64,000 bases of DNA from Clytia hemisphaerica (GCA_902728285.1 CACVBU010000050.1:248001-312000), one strand, 5' to 3'. Counted from the stretch's first letter, positions 40,609 to 51,549 are shown. Numbers and translations are program-made. The notes: generated from the sequence alone by a model not told the origin.

Positions 40609-43600
40609 TAGTCTGGCTGAAATAGGATTTGACCTTGAAAAAATTTCCGCACTAGGTTTCTTGGTACCGTTAGAAGCGCAATTTTATGTAGATTAACATA
40701 CTCAGAGCCTCACGATGAGACCCTTGGGCAAAAAAATTTATGAAATCAAACCTGAGGGGTACTTTTTTGCCCAAAATGTCCGGAATTCGAATTTTCGTAA
40801 CAAAGTTGACCTATACGTCATGAACTTTTAAGACCTAAAAAACTGCTTTTATTAAATCTTAAATAGAATTTATGAATTGCATTGAAATGAGGACTTCCTA
40901 AAAATATAAAAAATCGGGTTTTTCGGGAAAAACGGGCATAAAAATCGGAAAATCGGGGAAAACTGCTTAGAAAACCTCAATGAATATTGAAATATGACAA
41001 ACTAACGCTTATTAATAACATGACAGGTTTGACAAATCTAATTCTAAACTTCTGAAAGCCAAAATAATGGAAGGATCTAGCTCTTCTGGAAAATCGGATT
41101 TTTAAAATCGGAAAATCGGGAAAATGTTACAAAATTTAACTTCTCTTTTAGAATTTCACAAAAGTATTTCAGAAAGTGTTAGATATAAAATGGTCACAAC
41201 TTTTGAACTTCTGTTAAGTAAAGTAACGTTAAAAAGTTATGAAATAGGTTTTCGGGGAAAAACGGGCTCACATAAACGGGAAATTGAGAAATGTAAGATA
41301 TTGTTAAATTATGCTTTAAAATTTCATGAGATTTCTCAATGTTTTGAGTTTTTGAACTTTGTTCTTTGAAGGCCAGGGATTAAAAAAGCTTCGCGAATCT
41401 AGTCGGTAAGTTCGGGCAATGGTCCGATGATAACGTCGATCACGATTTTTGCACAATTGACGGAAAGAGAACACTTCATGAGGTGGGACTCGTTTTTTCA
41501 TCTACACCATAAAACAATGCTACACGATTAAAGTTCAACGTTCTCCCCGAAGGGATATCAAATATGATAGTATATTTCACGTCCTTCACTTTCATCCGAT
41601 GCTCCAACCAAGCTGGCCCGGGTATATGAGGAAAGTCTGCACTGGCACCTACCCTGGTCAATCTTCAGTATCGCTGCTCCCGATCATCGACTTAAACCCG
41701 AATGATATGACATGTGCCTACTCAACGCTCGTGTTTGTAAAATCTCAATCGGAATTCTCAGGCATCAACACCCCTGTGATTACGTTTGATCAACCCTTGT
41801 GGATTAAAGCGTATGAAATAATCAAAGAAAAGTCGTTAAACATGGTATGTATGCTTGGTGGTTTCCATTTGCTAATGAGCTTTATGGGTATTATCGGATC
41901 GTTAATGAAAGCAAGTGGCTTGGAGGAATCGATGGAGCAGATTTATGCAAAGAACACTGTTCCACACATCACAAGTGAGCACTGAGGGAATATTTTCTAG
42001 TTGAATCTGCTCTTGTTTGCAAATTGGTGTCACCACTTGTTGGTTCTGATGATGAGGCTGTAGAAATCGAAGATCTGACAACCGATATGAACGTGATTGC
42101 CAATGCTGTTGATCCCACCATTGATTTGGACATGAGCAGATATATATTCTGGAACTTCTAGAAGATTACAAAGATGATCTGAAAACATGCTCACGTACCG
42201 CGAAATTATGGTTGCAATATCTAGATTACAAGGAAGTTGTCAAGGATTTCAATAGATCAGAAAAGACAGGAGATTGGAAGCTTTACCTTTTCTCGGATGA
42301 TCGACCTGTTTGCAGCAACCGCTCACATCCACTACGCTAAGAACGCCAGGCTACACCTCCAAAATATACTCAAGACAACTCACCCTTGGGTTTACAAGCA
42401 GTTTTCAAATGGTTACCACACTGTGAGACGAAGCGATAGATTTTGGGCTGGTTTATGGTCGGATTTGATCATCAAGCAGGTAATGATGCAATTCATCAAA
42501 AGCAATGGAGGCCTCACTTGTAGTAGGGGAATCACCGCATCAACACGTCAACTTTGGATTGGAAGATTTCATTGATCTGCCGACATCCACAACGCTATGT
42601 CAAAACGAGCGAGCGACATTTGTCAATCTTTCGTTGAGCAGAATGAAGCGTGACGATAAATATTTCGCTACCATGAAGGATTGGTTTGGCAACCACAAAC
42701 CGTTCGACAAAACAGAGCCTGAATTGAAGAGTCTCTCGAGTGAACTGATCGCTGAGCCAGAGATTAACTGTGAAGTCGCCGAAGACGTTGAAGCAAGACG
42801 ACGTTGTGTTCGAGGAGGTCAGGATTCGACAGAAGGAGAAATCAAAAACCTTCGAAGACATGCTTTCAGCAATCAAGATTGGAGACAGCAAAAAGTCCAA
42901 CAATATTGTTTAGTCGACTAACTGCTCTTGGCAACTTCACTGAGGATGTTGGTGAAAATTTCTGTCCTGACCTAACCCCGAACCTATATCATTATTCAAG
43001 CTTGGAATGATGCGAAAACCTCAAAAGTCAAACCTTCGTAACCACTTCATCACAAAGCAAACGCATGCAAGCAAACGCTTGCCAGCTAGAATCTCACCGA
43101 TGGCGGTGCATTGCTACACAAAGTCTCGTGGCCGAAAACAACATATTCAGCGGTGATCGACGAGTATGTCAACTTCCTCAAGAATAACTTCAAGTGTTTT
43201 TTCTACTGTCGTCATTGTTTTCGATGGAAATGAGGATGAAATGTCAACAAAAGGACAAGAACACGATCGACGATCGGGGAAAGCATCAGCTTCTGTTTCC
43301 ATCTCACTAGATGGTAAAGTGACTACCAACAGAGAATTGTTCTTATTTAACCATCTAAAAAAGTTCAGTTGATCAAAATGCTTTCGTCTGCTTTCAAAAA
43401 GCAAGGATTCCTGACAGACCAAATTGACGCTGATGCAGATGTGTTGATTGTGTAAAGACTATCCTATGCCAAAGCAGGAAGAAACGCTGTAATAACAGCA
43501 GACGACATCGATATTTTCATCCTGATGTTGTACCATTGGAAGGTGGGGATGGGAGAAATGTTCTTCAGCACTGACAAGATAGGCGACCAGAAGAATAAAG

Positions 43601-44877
43601 AGAAAGTAAAGACCAAGCTGTTTTACTGGAAAATCAGTCAAATTTCAGCTATTTACTCATGTATATATGGTCTGGATGTGATACAACTTCTGCCATACAT
43701 CAAAAAGGTATAAAGTTCTTTTTAATAAAATTACATTCTGATTATTTTAGAATGAATTTTTTGCATTTAGCAGCTGATGATGGTGATTCTATAACATAGC
43801 TTTTGCCACGAAATGTACCTTCACCGTTAAGCACTTTTAAAAAACAACAGGTTTTTGTTTCTTTAGGGAAAACAAAGATTTTGACAACTTTGAAGTCGGA
43901 ACCCGTCCGTGAATTAACTCAAACTTATGTTCGTACCGTCGCAATGGGCTTTATTGTGTTGCTGCATGTGGTGGGTGTCATGGTGAAGGGTGTAAAAACT
44001 CCGAAGCTCCACCACCCAATTCAGATACTGTTATGAAACTGAGGAGCCCTTGATGAGTGAGAGGAATATCTTTAACATTCTGGAAACACTTGTTTAGATT
44101 TTCTAATAGATTTTATGAGAAATCTCATGAATTTTTAAAGCATAATTTAACATATTCTTACATTTCTCAATTTCCCGATTCTGTGTGCCCGATTTCCCGA
44201 TTATGTGAGCCCGTTTTTCCCGAAAACCTATTTCATAACTTTTTAACGTTACTTTACTTAACAGAAGTTCAAAAGTTGTGACCATTTTATATCTAACACT
44301 TTCTGAAATACTTTTGTGAAATTCTAAAAGAGAAGTTAAATTTTGTAACATTTTCCCGATTTTCCGATTTTAAAAATCCGATTTTCCAGAAGAGCTAGAT
44401 CCTTACCATTATTTTGGCTTTCAGAAGTTTAGAATTAGATTTGTCAACCTGTCATGTTATTAATAAGCGTTAGTTTGTCATATTTTCAATATTCATTGAG
44501 GTTTTCTAAGCAGTTTTCCCCGATTTTCCGATTTTTATGGCCCGGTTTTCCCGAAAAACCCGATTTTTTTTATTTTTAGGAAGTCCTTATTTCAATGCAA
44601 TTCATAAATTCTAATTAAGATTTAATCAAAGCAGTTTTTTAGGTCTTAAAAGTTCATGACGTATAGGTAACTTTGTTACGAAAATTCGAATTCCGGGCAT
44701 TTTGGGCAAAAAAGTACCCCCCAGGTATGTTTTCACAAAATTTTTTGCCCAAGGGCCTCATCGTGAGGCTCTGAGTATGTTAATCTACATAAAATTGCGC
44801 TTCTAACGGTACCAAGAAACCTAGTGCGGAAATTTTTTCAAGGTTGACCCCTTTTATTTCATAAATCAGCCAGACTA
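40609..44877 (+). mobile_element. 4.27-kb DNA transposon with ~740-bp inverted arms
   Basis: The left end TAGTCTGGCTGA (40609) and right end TCAGCCAGACTA (44877) begin long inverted arms of about 740-780 bp (40609-41350 and 44105-44877). They share, among much else, GTTTCTTGGTACCGTTAGAA, CTTTTTTGCCCAAAATG and a stretch built from AATCGGAAAATCGGG words. The 3-bp flanks are identical (GAT at 40606-40608 and 44878-44880), a candidate target duplication. The two arms even read the same short open frame on opposite strands (41124-41369 and 44351-44103). The inside carries a decayed coding region on the plus strand. I cannot name the superfamily. Confidence 0.8.
41599..43712 (+). pseudogene. Decayed coding region of the long-TIR transposon
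   Basis: Pieces of one protein lie in different frames. 41599-41985 includes FDQPLWIKAYEIIKEKSL and MLGGFHLLMSFMGIIGSLM, ending VPHITSEH. 42237-42575 includes FAATAHIHYAKNARLHLQ, HTVRRSDRFWAGLWSDLII and GGLTCSRGITASTRQLW. 43380-43712 includes AVITADDIDIFILMLYHW and YWKISQI. I recognise these phrases as a large invertebrate repeat-encoded family, usually listed as uncharacterised, in which D-Q-P, RRSDR-WAGL, GLT-RG and D-D-TDL-VML-HW are recurrent. A transposase role is an inference from the flanking inverted arms. Stops and frame changes show it is dead. Confidence 0.6.
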
Positions 44878-44879
44878 GA

Positions 44880-45825
44880 TGTACAGCTGCTTCTTAAAAG
44901 AAAAATATTTTCGACCGACCGACCGACCGAATGACCCCCAATTTTTAAAGTAGAAATGACGGGAACCAAACAATTTTTTTCGATTCGCCTTATCAAACAC
45001 GTCCAAACCAAGTCCAAAAAAGCACGATTGCATCCAGGCTTTATCAAATTTAGACAGTAGCTGTACTTTTGTAAACTTTATCAAATTCCAATAACATTAT
45101 AACACCATCAATCCCACCTAGAGTCAAACAAGAAAAATATGTTTCTATTGCAAAAACTAATAAAAAGTAGCAATAAAAAGTATCAGAAAATTCAACATAA
45201 ACAAAAACTTGAGAAAACGGCTTTAAACCTTCAAAAGATGTAGAAAAAGAATCCCCTTGATGAAAATCATGTGTTTGATTTTTCGAGCTAAAAAAATAAA
45301 TGACAGAAATTGAAGCTTGCAACAGATTTACACTGGAAATACTTTGGTACAACACTGACTTATCACATCTGACTTATCGCTTGAGCCGCCATCTTTTGAA
45401 ACACCACATTATGATCTGTAAAAACAACGCACGCTAAAAGTACCCAAAAAGTTAACCCGATCGGAAGAAAGTTTAGAAATCAAAGTGAGATCGATCGAGA
45501 AATCAGATTTTTTTTTTGCCGTCTTATGGAGGAACTGGAAGAAAATTTTACCTATTTGAATGCTCGGCTTAGGCTGACAAGAATGCTCAGCTTAGGCTGA
45601 CAAAAAAAAGGAAAATTTTAACAAGTGTAAGTGTAAGTGTAAGTGTAAGGTCTATCTACACTGTATTAAAATATTGAATTATACGAATTTAATTAGCAGG
45701 GGGTCGTAATAAGAGCAGGGGGTGGATTTTTTTCTCTTAACAATTAGCAGGTGGGACGTCTATTCGGGAGACAATAGTATGACCATTCTCGTATAAAACG
45801 TCCATTTTTGAAAAAATCCAACCCG
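44880..45825. repeat. AT-rich DNA with small tandem repeats
   Basis: No gene. A CCGACCGACCGACCGA run lies at 44914-44930, a 25-bp direct repeat (gaatgctc-ggcttaggctgacaa) at 45557-45603, and GTGTAA hexamers at 45623-45651. Confidence 0.5.
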
Positions 45826-45830
45826 CTGTA

Positions 45831-46168
45831 GGGGGGGGGGTTTCAGGGGGTACCCGATTCCGCAATTCCGTCAATTTTTTCTCCAATTTCCGTCAAACCG
45901 TCTTAAATTGAACCAAAATTCCGTCACCGAAAATTCCTTTGAAATTCAATATTTTTGTCGAAAATTCCGCAAATTTTGAATGTCTTTTACCAATTGCGAA
46001 ATTCCGCAATTTTTTTTGCTAAATTCCGTTTTCCCGCACTAAAATTGTCTAATTTTCCGTCTCCGTCAGAGTACCAAATTTCCGTAATTCCGTCTAAATT
46101 TTCGCCAAATTCCGCCACTCCGTCCGAAAAAAGGGCTCATTCCGCTCCTCCGCCAACCATGAACCCCC
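45831..46168. mobile_element. MITE of repeated 'aattccg' words, 8-bp target duplication
   Basis: 338 bp, from a G run plus TTTCAGGGGG to CATGAACCCCC. It is flanked by CCGCTGTA on both sides (45823-45830 and 46169-46176), an 8-bp duplication as made by hAT-type transposases. The interior consists of irregular repeats of ATTCCGTCAA / AATTCCGC. No coding capacity; the frame at 45955-46209 is a read-through. Confidence 0.75.
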
Positions 46169-46404
46169 CCGCTGTATGGTTGATTTTATGGAATGAAAGC
46201 AGAGTCTAAGGGATAATGCAGGGGATTTAGTGTCAGGTAAGACTAATTTATCACTAATCGAATGCAGGTGGTTCGGTGCATTTTGATTGGTGCATTTTAA
46301 TTTCTTTTTTTCCCTCTTTCTTATCTACTATAAATTGACCAACCTCCCCTCTCTTTTTTTCATATTTGTTTAGTTGGATTACCAACTATAACTTGTAGCA
46401 AAAT

Positions 46405-47334
46405 ATGAACAACTCAACTGGACCACAAATCAACTCAGTTTCCAAGGACATTGAGCCTGTTTTTCTGGTCCTTTTAGTAATCTTCTGTTTGATTTTATGT
46501 CTTCATCTTGCCGTTCAGTGGAGCATCTACAAAATTCGCTTACACACGAGCAATAATTATTATCTGATTCGCGCTTTGTCCTTGGCTGATTCTTTGGCTA
46601 TTGTCTTATTAATTTTCTTTGGATTTCTGAAAGCTCTAGACTTGAGTTCGGGAGCTACTGCATTGAATGTTATTTTATTCTCCTTTTTAAACACTTCTTA
46701 CTCTATGTCCTTGGTGATAACAATGTTGATCGTGACAGATCGTTGGATAGCAATGCAGTTTGCTCTAAGATACCACGCACTTGTCACCAAAGGAAAGATC
46801 AATATTGCAATCCTCGTTTCAAGCATTACAGCCTTTGTTGTGGACATTACATTATCGTCCTCTGTTGCATCAGGCGACCAACAGCGGAGAATAGTGCCCA
46901 GCAACAATTATATTATGGCTCTTTTCTGTCTTTTGAGAACAATATGTTGCGTTTATATCATAATTTTCGCTAAACGGACACTCAGGATTCGAAGTCAAAA
47001 CGAGGCTAGAATCCAAAACATCACAAACTTTCATGGCGCAGAAGCCGAGCGTCTAGATATCATGAAAAGACTTACAAGGAGTATCAAAGATGTTTGGGCA
47101 TTAAACATTGGAACGTCTGTCTTCCTTTTACCAACGATAGTCGTTACCTTCCTCGATGTGAGTTTTCCTCAAATGATGAACTTTTCGGAAAGACTACTAG
47201 TAGTTGCTGTGGCAAATGGAATTTATCTCATCTCAAATCCGATTGTGTATTTGCTCTGTTTCACCAAAATACGACATTACTGGTACCGCACGCTCATACC
47301 ACGAAACAACGTCAATGATAACGAAACACTTTAA
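46405..47334 (+). CDS. Class A (rhodopsin-like) G protein-coupled receptor 2
   Basis: A single-exon 309-residue receptor. The N-terminus is short, with an N-glycosylation site (NNST). TM1 is at about 20-43 but lacks the GN signature. TM2 contains LADSLAIVLLIFFGF with the conserved Asp. TM3 ends in TDRWIAM, a DRW form of DRY. TM7 has the full NPIVY motif (LISNPIVYLLCF), and a short basic helix follows (FTKIRHYWYR). I see no Cys at the start of TM3. The third intracellular loop is charged (RIRSQNEARIQ...AEAERLDIMKRLTRSI). The ATG at 46405 follows a short AT-rich leader. It is unlike receptor 1 in sequence, so they are not recent duplicates. Ligand unknown; the intact frame suggests a working gene. 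Confidence 0.85.
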   Translation: MNNSTGPQINSVSKDIEPVFLVLLVIFCLILCLHLAVQWSIYKIRLHTSNNYYLIRALSLADSLAIVLLIFFGFLKALDLSSGATALNVILFSFLNTSYSMSLVITMLIVTDRWIAMQFALRYHALVTKGKINIAILVSSITAFVVDITLSSSVASGDQQRRIVPSNNYIMALFCLLRTICCVYIIIFAKRTLRIRSQNEARIQNITNFHGAEAERLDIMKRLTRSIKDVWALNIGTSVFLLPTIVVTFLDVSFPQMMNFSERLLVVAVANGIYLISNPIVYLLCFTKIRHYWYRTLIPRNNVNDNETL

Positions 47335-47705
47335 AAACTTTTTCTCTCAATTCATCGTATACGACAATTTAAAAAATAAGCAAAAATATCGTCTTTTTGC
47401 ATTTTATGAGAATTGAATTTCAGGAAAACCTTTCGAATTTATTTCACAGGAGAAATTTTTTGCAATTTCACAATAATTTATAATAAATTGCAAATTTCTC
47501 CAAAGTATAAAATTCATTGAATTGAATATAATTGTTTCTATTATTTACTAATTATTTACATATTGCTATCATTTATTCTTCCTTTTGTCTTTAACTTAAG
47601 AGGAAATAGTTTAATTGATTATTTAAATCTTTTTTTCTCCATTTCTTTGTTTTTCAAGTCCATCAATATCGACAATATCAAGGGATTCCAGACAACCCGG
47701 TTGGC

Positions 47706-47783
47706 ACACAACGTTGTTTCAACGTTTATCTAACGTTATATGGACGTTGGGAACGTCAAATAAACGTTGAAACAACGTTGTGT
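47706..47783. mobile_element. Small ACGTT palindrome
   Basis: A perfect 23-bp inverted pair (ACACAACGTTGTTTCAACGT... mirrored by ...ACGTTGAAACAACGTTGTGT) encloses a 32-bp centre that itself repeats AACGT words. It is a very short MITE or a decayed end of one. Confidence 0.75.
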
Positions 47784-47789
47784 ACACCC

Positions 47790-48020
47790 CTGCCTCTGTG
47801 ACCCAGTGGGATCCACCCCACTCGTCACCCCAGTGAAAAATGTTCCCAAAAATTGCCCATTTTTTCACCCAGTAGATAAATCACTCACCCCACTGGAATA
47901 GTGTAACTGAAAATGACCCCATTGAAAGATACGAAGAATCCGCACATACCCCACTCAAAATTTTATGATTTTGACGTACCCCAGTAGAATTCTCACATCA
48001 AAAGATTCAACCCACTTGAA
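47790..48020. repeat. 'accccagtggga' word-repeat element
   Basis: The words CACCCCAGT, CACCCAGTAG, CACCCCACTGGAA, GTACCCCAGTAGAA and CCCACTTGAA recur irregularly over 230 bp. The stretch at 6225-6640 has the same word in the opposite orientation (CAGTGGGGA). Confidence 0.6.
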
Positions 48021-48600
48021 TCTCCCCTACTCTTATGGAATCAACTTTTTGAATTAACGAAATGCACAAAAAGGCTCAATTTTTTTGAGGCAAGAGCAAA
48101 ATGCAAGAGCAAAATGTTTTTCCGTTTTTCAGTCAAGCTTTTCTCAAAAAATAGGTCGGTCGTGGGTCAATCCAGAGGAATGTAAAGAGATGGAAAAACA
48201 GCTTTTCTGATTACTCAAAGTTCAACGATCACTTCTATTGAAAATTCTATTGTAAAAACGTTGATTAGGTCATTAAATGAAAGTCTAGAAAAGACGGCTC
48301 GCCATACAAATTGGACGGTTTCTACATGATTTGACGATAAAAATGAAAATTTGTTTTTCCTTTTTTGCCGATTACTAGTTCAATTTTTAACAACAAGGAG
48401 CAATATTTTTACCAATGTATAGCAAAAGAAATTCTTAACGCAATGATATTAAATTGGTTCTTGTAAAACTGTCAGAAGTCGAGTAAAATCAAGATGAAGT
48501 TATAATTTTCTCGAGCTCTAGCTTTCCATATTATGGTGTGGTCATGATGCGGTTATATCAGTAGAATCGCTAGGAAATTCTGAGCAAGAAGATATACCTT
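48020..48600. other. No gene seen
   Basis: AT-rich spacer, no recognised element. Confidence 0.4.
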
Positions 48601-48604
48601 AAGG

Positions 48605-48889
48605 GTATTAATTTTCGCGGGGATTATATTTCGCGAATTTCGCGAGTTTTTCCGAAATTCGTGAAATATAATCCCCGCGAAAATTTTAAAAACCTGTGGA
48701 TTCGCGAAATTCGCAAAATATAATCCTCGCGAAAAATTTAAAATCATGATTTTTGCCTGAACCCCTAGGAAAATGAAAGAAATTCGGTTAAAAAGGGGCT
48801 GATTCGCGAAATTTTATCCTCGCGAAAATTTAGAATTCCCGTCTTCGCGAAAATAAGTCCCGCGAAAATTACATTATTTCGCGAAAAAA
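48605..48889. repeat. 'ttcgcgaa' word-repeat element, cut by the assembly gap
   Basis: The palindromic word TTCGCGAA and its relatives (TCGCGGGGATTAT, TTCGCGAAATTCGC, CCGCGAAAATTT) recur every 15-40 bp, with 'ataatcccc' between. It runs straight into the N run, so its right end is unknown; the repetition probably caused the gap. Confidence 0.65.
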
Positions 48890-49350
48890 NNNNNNNNNNN
48901 NNNNNNNNNNNNNNNNNNNNNNNNNNNNNNNNNNNNNNNNNNNNNNNNNNNNNNNNNNNNNNNNNNNNNNNNNNNNNNNNNNNNNNNNNNNNNNNNNNNN
49001 NNNNNNNNNNNNNNNNNNNNNNNNNNNNNNNNNNNNNNNNNNNNNNNNNNNNNNNNNNNNNNNNNNNNNNNNNNNNNNNNNNNNNNNNNNNNNNNNNNNN
49101 NNNNNNNNNNNNNNNNNNNNNNNNNNNNNNNNNNNNNNNNNNNNNNNNNNNNNNNNNNNNNNNNNNNNNNNNNNNNNNNNNNNNNNNNNNNNNNNNNNNN
49201 NNNNNNNNNNNNNNNNNNNNNNNNNNNNNNNNNNNNNNNNNNNNNNNNNNNNNNNNNNNNNNNNNNNNNNNNNNNNNNNNNNNNNNNNNNNNNNNNNNNN
49301 NNNNNNNNNNNNNNNNNNNNNNNNNNNNNNNNNNNNNNNNNNNNNNNNNN
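48890..49350. other. Assembly gap (461 N)
   Basis: Unsequenced. Open frames listed across it are meaningless. Confidence 0.99.
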
Positions 49351-49534
49351 GCAACCGATATGGCCACTACCATGTAAATAAGCTCAGAATGATTTCAATG
49401 ACTGTAATTTGGCTGAATTATCCTTCCAAGAAGTCTGTCTCAGTCAACAATTCCTTTAGCCAAAGTTGTCCAAGTACAATTTCAAACTACCACGCTTCCA
49501 TTACTGTTTCAACACTAGAGAAATTTCTTCCGGA

Positions 49535-49870
49535 CTTAAAGGCTTTGGGGACACGAGAAGTTTTTTTCGTCATGCTCTATCCCACCAACACAAGAAAAAA
49601 GTTTGTGTCCCATGGTTTCTGTTTTTTGTCATGGGACAAAAAGTGAGAGGAATACCCAAAAGACACGCTGATTTTGTCCTTGGGACAATGAAGCAAAATT
49701 GATTCGAATCGATTTTGCTCCATTGTCCCAGGGACAAAAGTGAGTTTTCACGTTTATTGGTAGAAAGAAAAATGAGGTGGAGACACAAGAAAAGCGTTTC
49801 AGGCTGGTTGGATGGAGGCATGTTGCATTGTACCAACGTGAAAAAAACTTCTCGTTTCTCCAAGCCTTGA
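49535..49870. mobile_element. Palindromic MITE centred on a GATTCGAATC hairpin
   Basis: The left arm (AAGGCTTTGGGGACACGAGA, AGTTTTTTTCGTCATG) is mirrored by the right arm (TGAAAAAAACTTCTCGTTTC, TCCAAGCCTT). The centre is a tight inverted repeat, TTTTGTCCTTGGGACAATG ... CATTGTCCCAGGGACAAAA, around GATTCGAATC (49670-49740). The short open frames in both directions are products of the palindrome. Confidence 0.75.
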
Positions 49871-49875
49871 TAGCA

Positions 49876-50003
49876 TTTGAGTCGCCATGATAGTTTTCCT
49901 TTGCGGACAAAGCTAGAATATCAATTGTTTTCTGAAAAAATGGAAAAATACTACTTTCCTCCATCGTTTCGTAGGGTGTTTATCCAGAGTCTCTATAATA
50001 AAT
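49876..50003 (+). repeat. Dispersed repeat (TTTGCGGACAAAGC), copy 2
   Basis: Second copy of 38737-38860, sharing CCTTTGCGGACAAAGC, TTGTTTTCTGAAA, CATCGTTTCGTAGGGTG and ATCCAGAGTCTCTATAATAA. Confidence 0.65.
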
Positions 50004-50659
50004 CCTTGATCTCACTAAAAGCTTTGAGCTCGATCGGGAAGCTCATTTTTTTAGATTTTCTATTTGTATCTTTATTCTTTAGCAACACACAAAAAAGGAA
50101 ATAGTGGGAAAATGGACAACTGGCCGATTGTAGCGTGTTTCCTCATCCTCCCTACGAAATATACCACATTAGTACCATGGCTTGCCACATTTAGTTTTTT
50201 AAAATGTCGAGTAGTAGGTGATAAAGTGTCATGTTAAATTTAAAAAAATGCAGAGAATATCAAAATGCGGTAGAGAGAAAAAAGTTACATAACATTTTTT
50301 TACAGGTACACATTTTTTTAATAAGAACAAGAAGCCGGAGCGGCGTGAAGGTCCAGCTGACGTGGCAATAACTGAATGTCGTTCGTACCGGGTTCCTTTA
50401 AGGGCTCTGACCATAGTGAATTTTTCATAATTGCCGTGTTTAAAATGTGTTTTCTGACTGATGTAACCAACAAAACTATGGCATGTTATACATTTTCTGT
50501 TAGACAAACTATTCCTGAATCTGAAAATTCAAAAATTATTTAAGTGACGCAAAAAAATTTCCTTCCCATCCTCCACTCTGAGCTTCTATTCTTTATCACT
50601 TTCTTTGTATTGCTAAGTTTTGAAAGTTTTTGATGCCTTTCCCGAAATTTCGAAACTGT

Positions 50660-50744
50660 TGCCGCTGATGGGATTCGACCCACTATATATAAAGCACCTA
50701 TGTTTAGAACGCCAGCGCCTAAACCACTCGGCCATCGAGTCACA
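50660..50744 (-). mobile_element. tRNA-Ser/Leu-like SINE head or tRNA pseudogene
   Basis: On the minus strand the A box TGGCCGAGTGGTTTAGGC is perfect for a class II (Ser/Leu) tRNA and the B box GGGTCGAATCCC is good. The anticodon stem and acceptor stem do not pair, so it is not a working tRNA. It is either a SINE head or a decayed tRNA. Confidence 0.65.
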
Positions 50745-51084
50745 ACTGCATTAAGGAGTTCAAAGTTCCTTATAAACATGCTATTTACTCCAAACTCTAC
50801 CCGGGAGCTAAAACCCTAACGAGGGGTTAACTTCCATCCCCAACCCTAACCCTGACCCTACCTAAAACAAACCTTTAATCTAACCGAGAAATTTGACTCT
50901 ACTACCAATTCAATCCAAAACATAGGTCAAACATCGCGCGGGTCGGCGGGGCAAAAATTCTAGATCGGTGGTTGGTTTGGCCTGGACTTGTTTATTTATT
51001 GCGCGCACAGACCCCGACAAAGACAAAATCTTTTCGATCAGTTGCTTTTTAAAGGTCCATTCTGCTGCGCGCTGGACCAACAAA

Positions 51085-51545
51085 CTATATGAGAACATAA
51101 GGCTTTTATGGCCGAAATGTTAAGAACATGTTAAGAGCATTTCAAAGCTATACCGACTCTAAAACAACCGGTTTCTTAGAAGAATGGACAATTATGCTAA
51201 AAAAATGGTGAAAATAAGAACATGTTAAGAACATTTTTAGGCTTAAAACTCAAAAAGTTAAAAACATCTGAAGGCTTCAAAAGTTTTGGATGGTCTTATA
51301 AAAAGAGAATATGTATTAAATAACAGTCAGTCTCCAAAGCAATGAAATCTGCTTCAGCTGCAATGGTACACGTTTTTTTTAATAAGAACAAACTGTATAA
51401 GAACATAAGACTTCGATGGCCATAATGTTAAGAACAAGTTAAGAAGATTTTAAGGCTTTGCAGACTCAAAAACACCCGGTTTCTTAGAAAAATGAACAAA
51501 AATACTTAAAAACGGGTGAAAATAAAAACATGTTAAGAACTATTT
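51085..51545 (+). repeat. AAGAACA dispersed family, two tandem copies
   Basis: Two successive copies (51085-51310 and 51365-51545) share AAGAACATAAG-(G/A)CTT, then 'ggcc(g/a)(a/t)aatgttaagaaca', and CGGTTTCTTAGAA followed by GTGAAAATAA. The word AAGAACA (once AAAAACA) recurs 5-6 times per copy. Other copies lie at 6925-7175, 26045-26290, 60625-60775 and 61200-61470. The family's leading end reads ACACGTTTTTTTTAATAAGAACA. Confidence 0.6.
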
Positions 51546-51549
51546 TCCT

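Larger units (their letters stand above)
39093..45770. mobile_element. Interval bounded by a 13-bp inverted repeat
   Basis: CTCCCGAATAGAC at 39093-39105 is perfectly inverted at 45758-45770 (GTCTATTCGGGAG), each followed inward by G-runs (aggggggggg; ggtggg). The interval encloses the 4.27-kb transposon and some weakly similar AT-rich flanks (actgtacttttt...ccaataacact near 39405 and 45063). It may be a larger element into which the transposon inserted, or the outer pair may belong to two separate MITEs. Confidence 0.35.

Noticed and set aside
41124..41369. Shared 81-82-residue frame in both transposon arms as a gene
   Set aside because: It lies in the inverted arms, on opposite strands, and consists of sub-terminal repeat words; it is more likely non-coding arm sequence.
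43147..43422. Minus-strand frames opposite the transposon coding region
   Set aside because: The plus strand carries the recognisable family phrases; the opposite frames are shadows.
48765..49373. Two minus-strand frames of 161-202 residues
   Set aside because: They consist of undetermined residues across the assembly gap.
50660..50744. Functional tRNA-Ser gene
   Set aside because: Promoter boxes are good but the anticodon and acceptor stems do not pair.
50812..50870. Telomere-like CCCTAACCC sequence
   Set aside because: Only a few irregular copies within other sequence; not a telomeric array.
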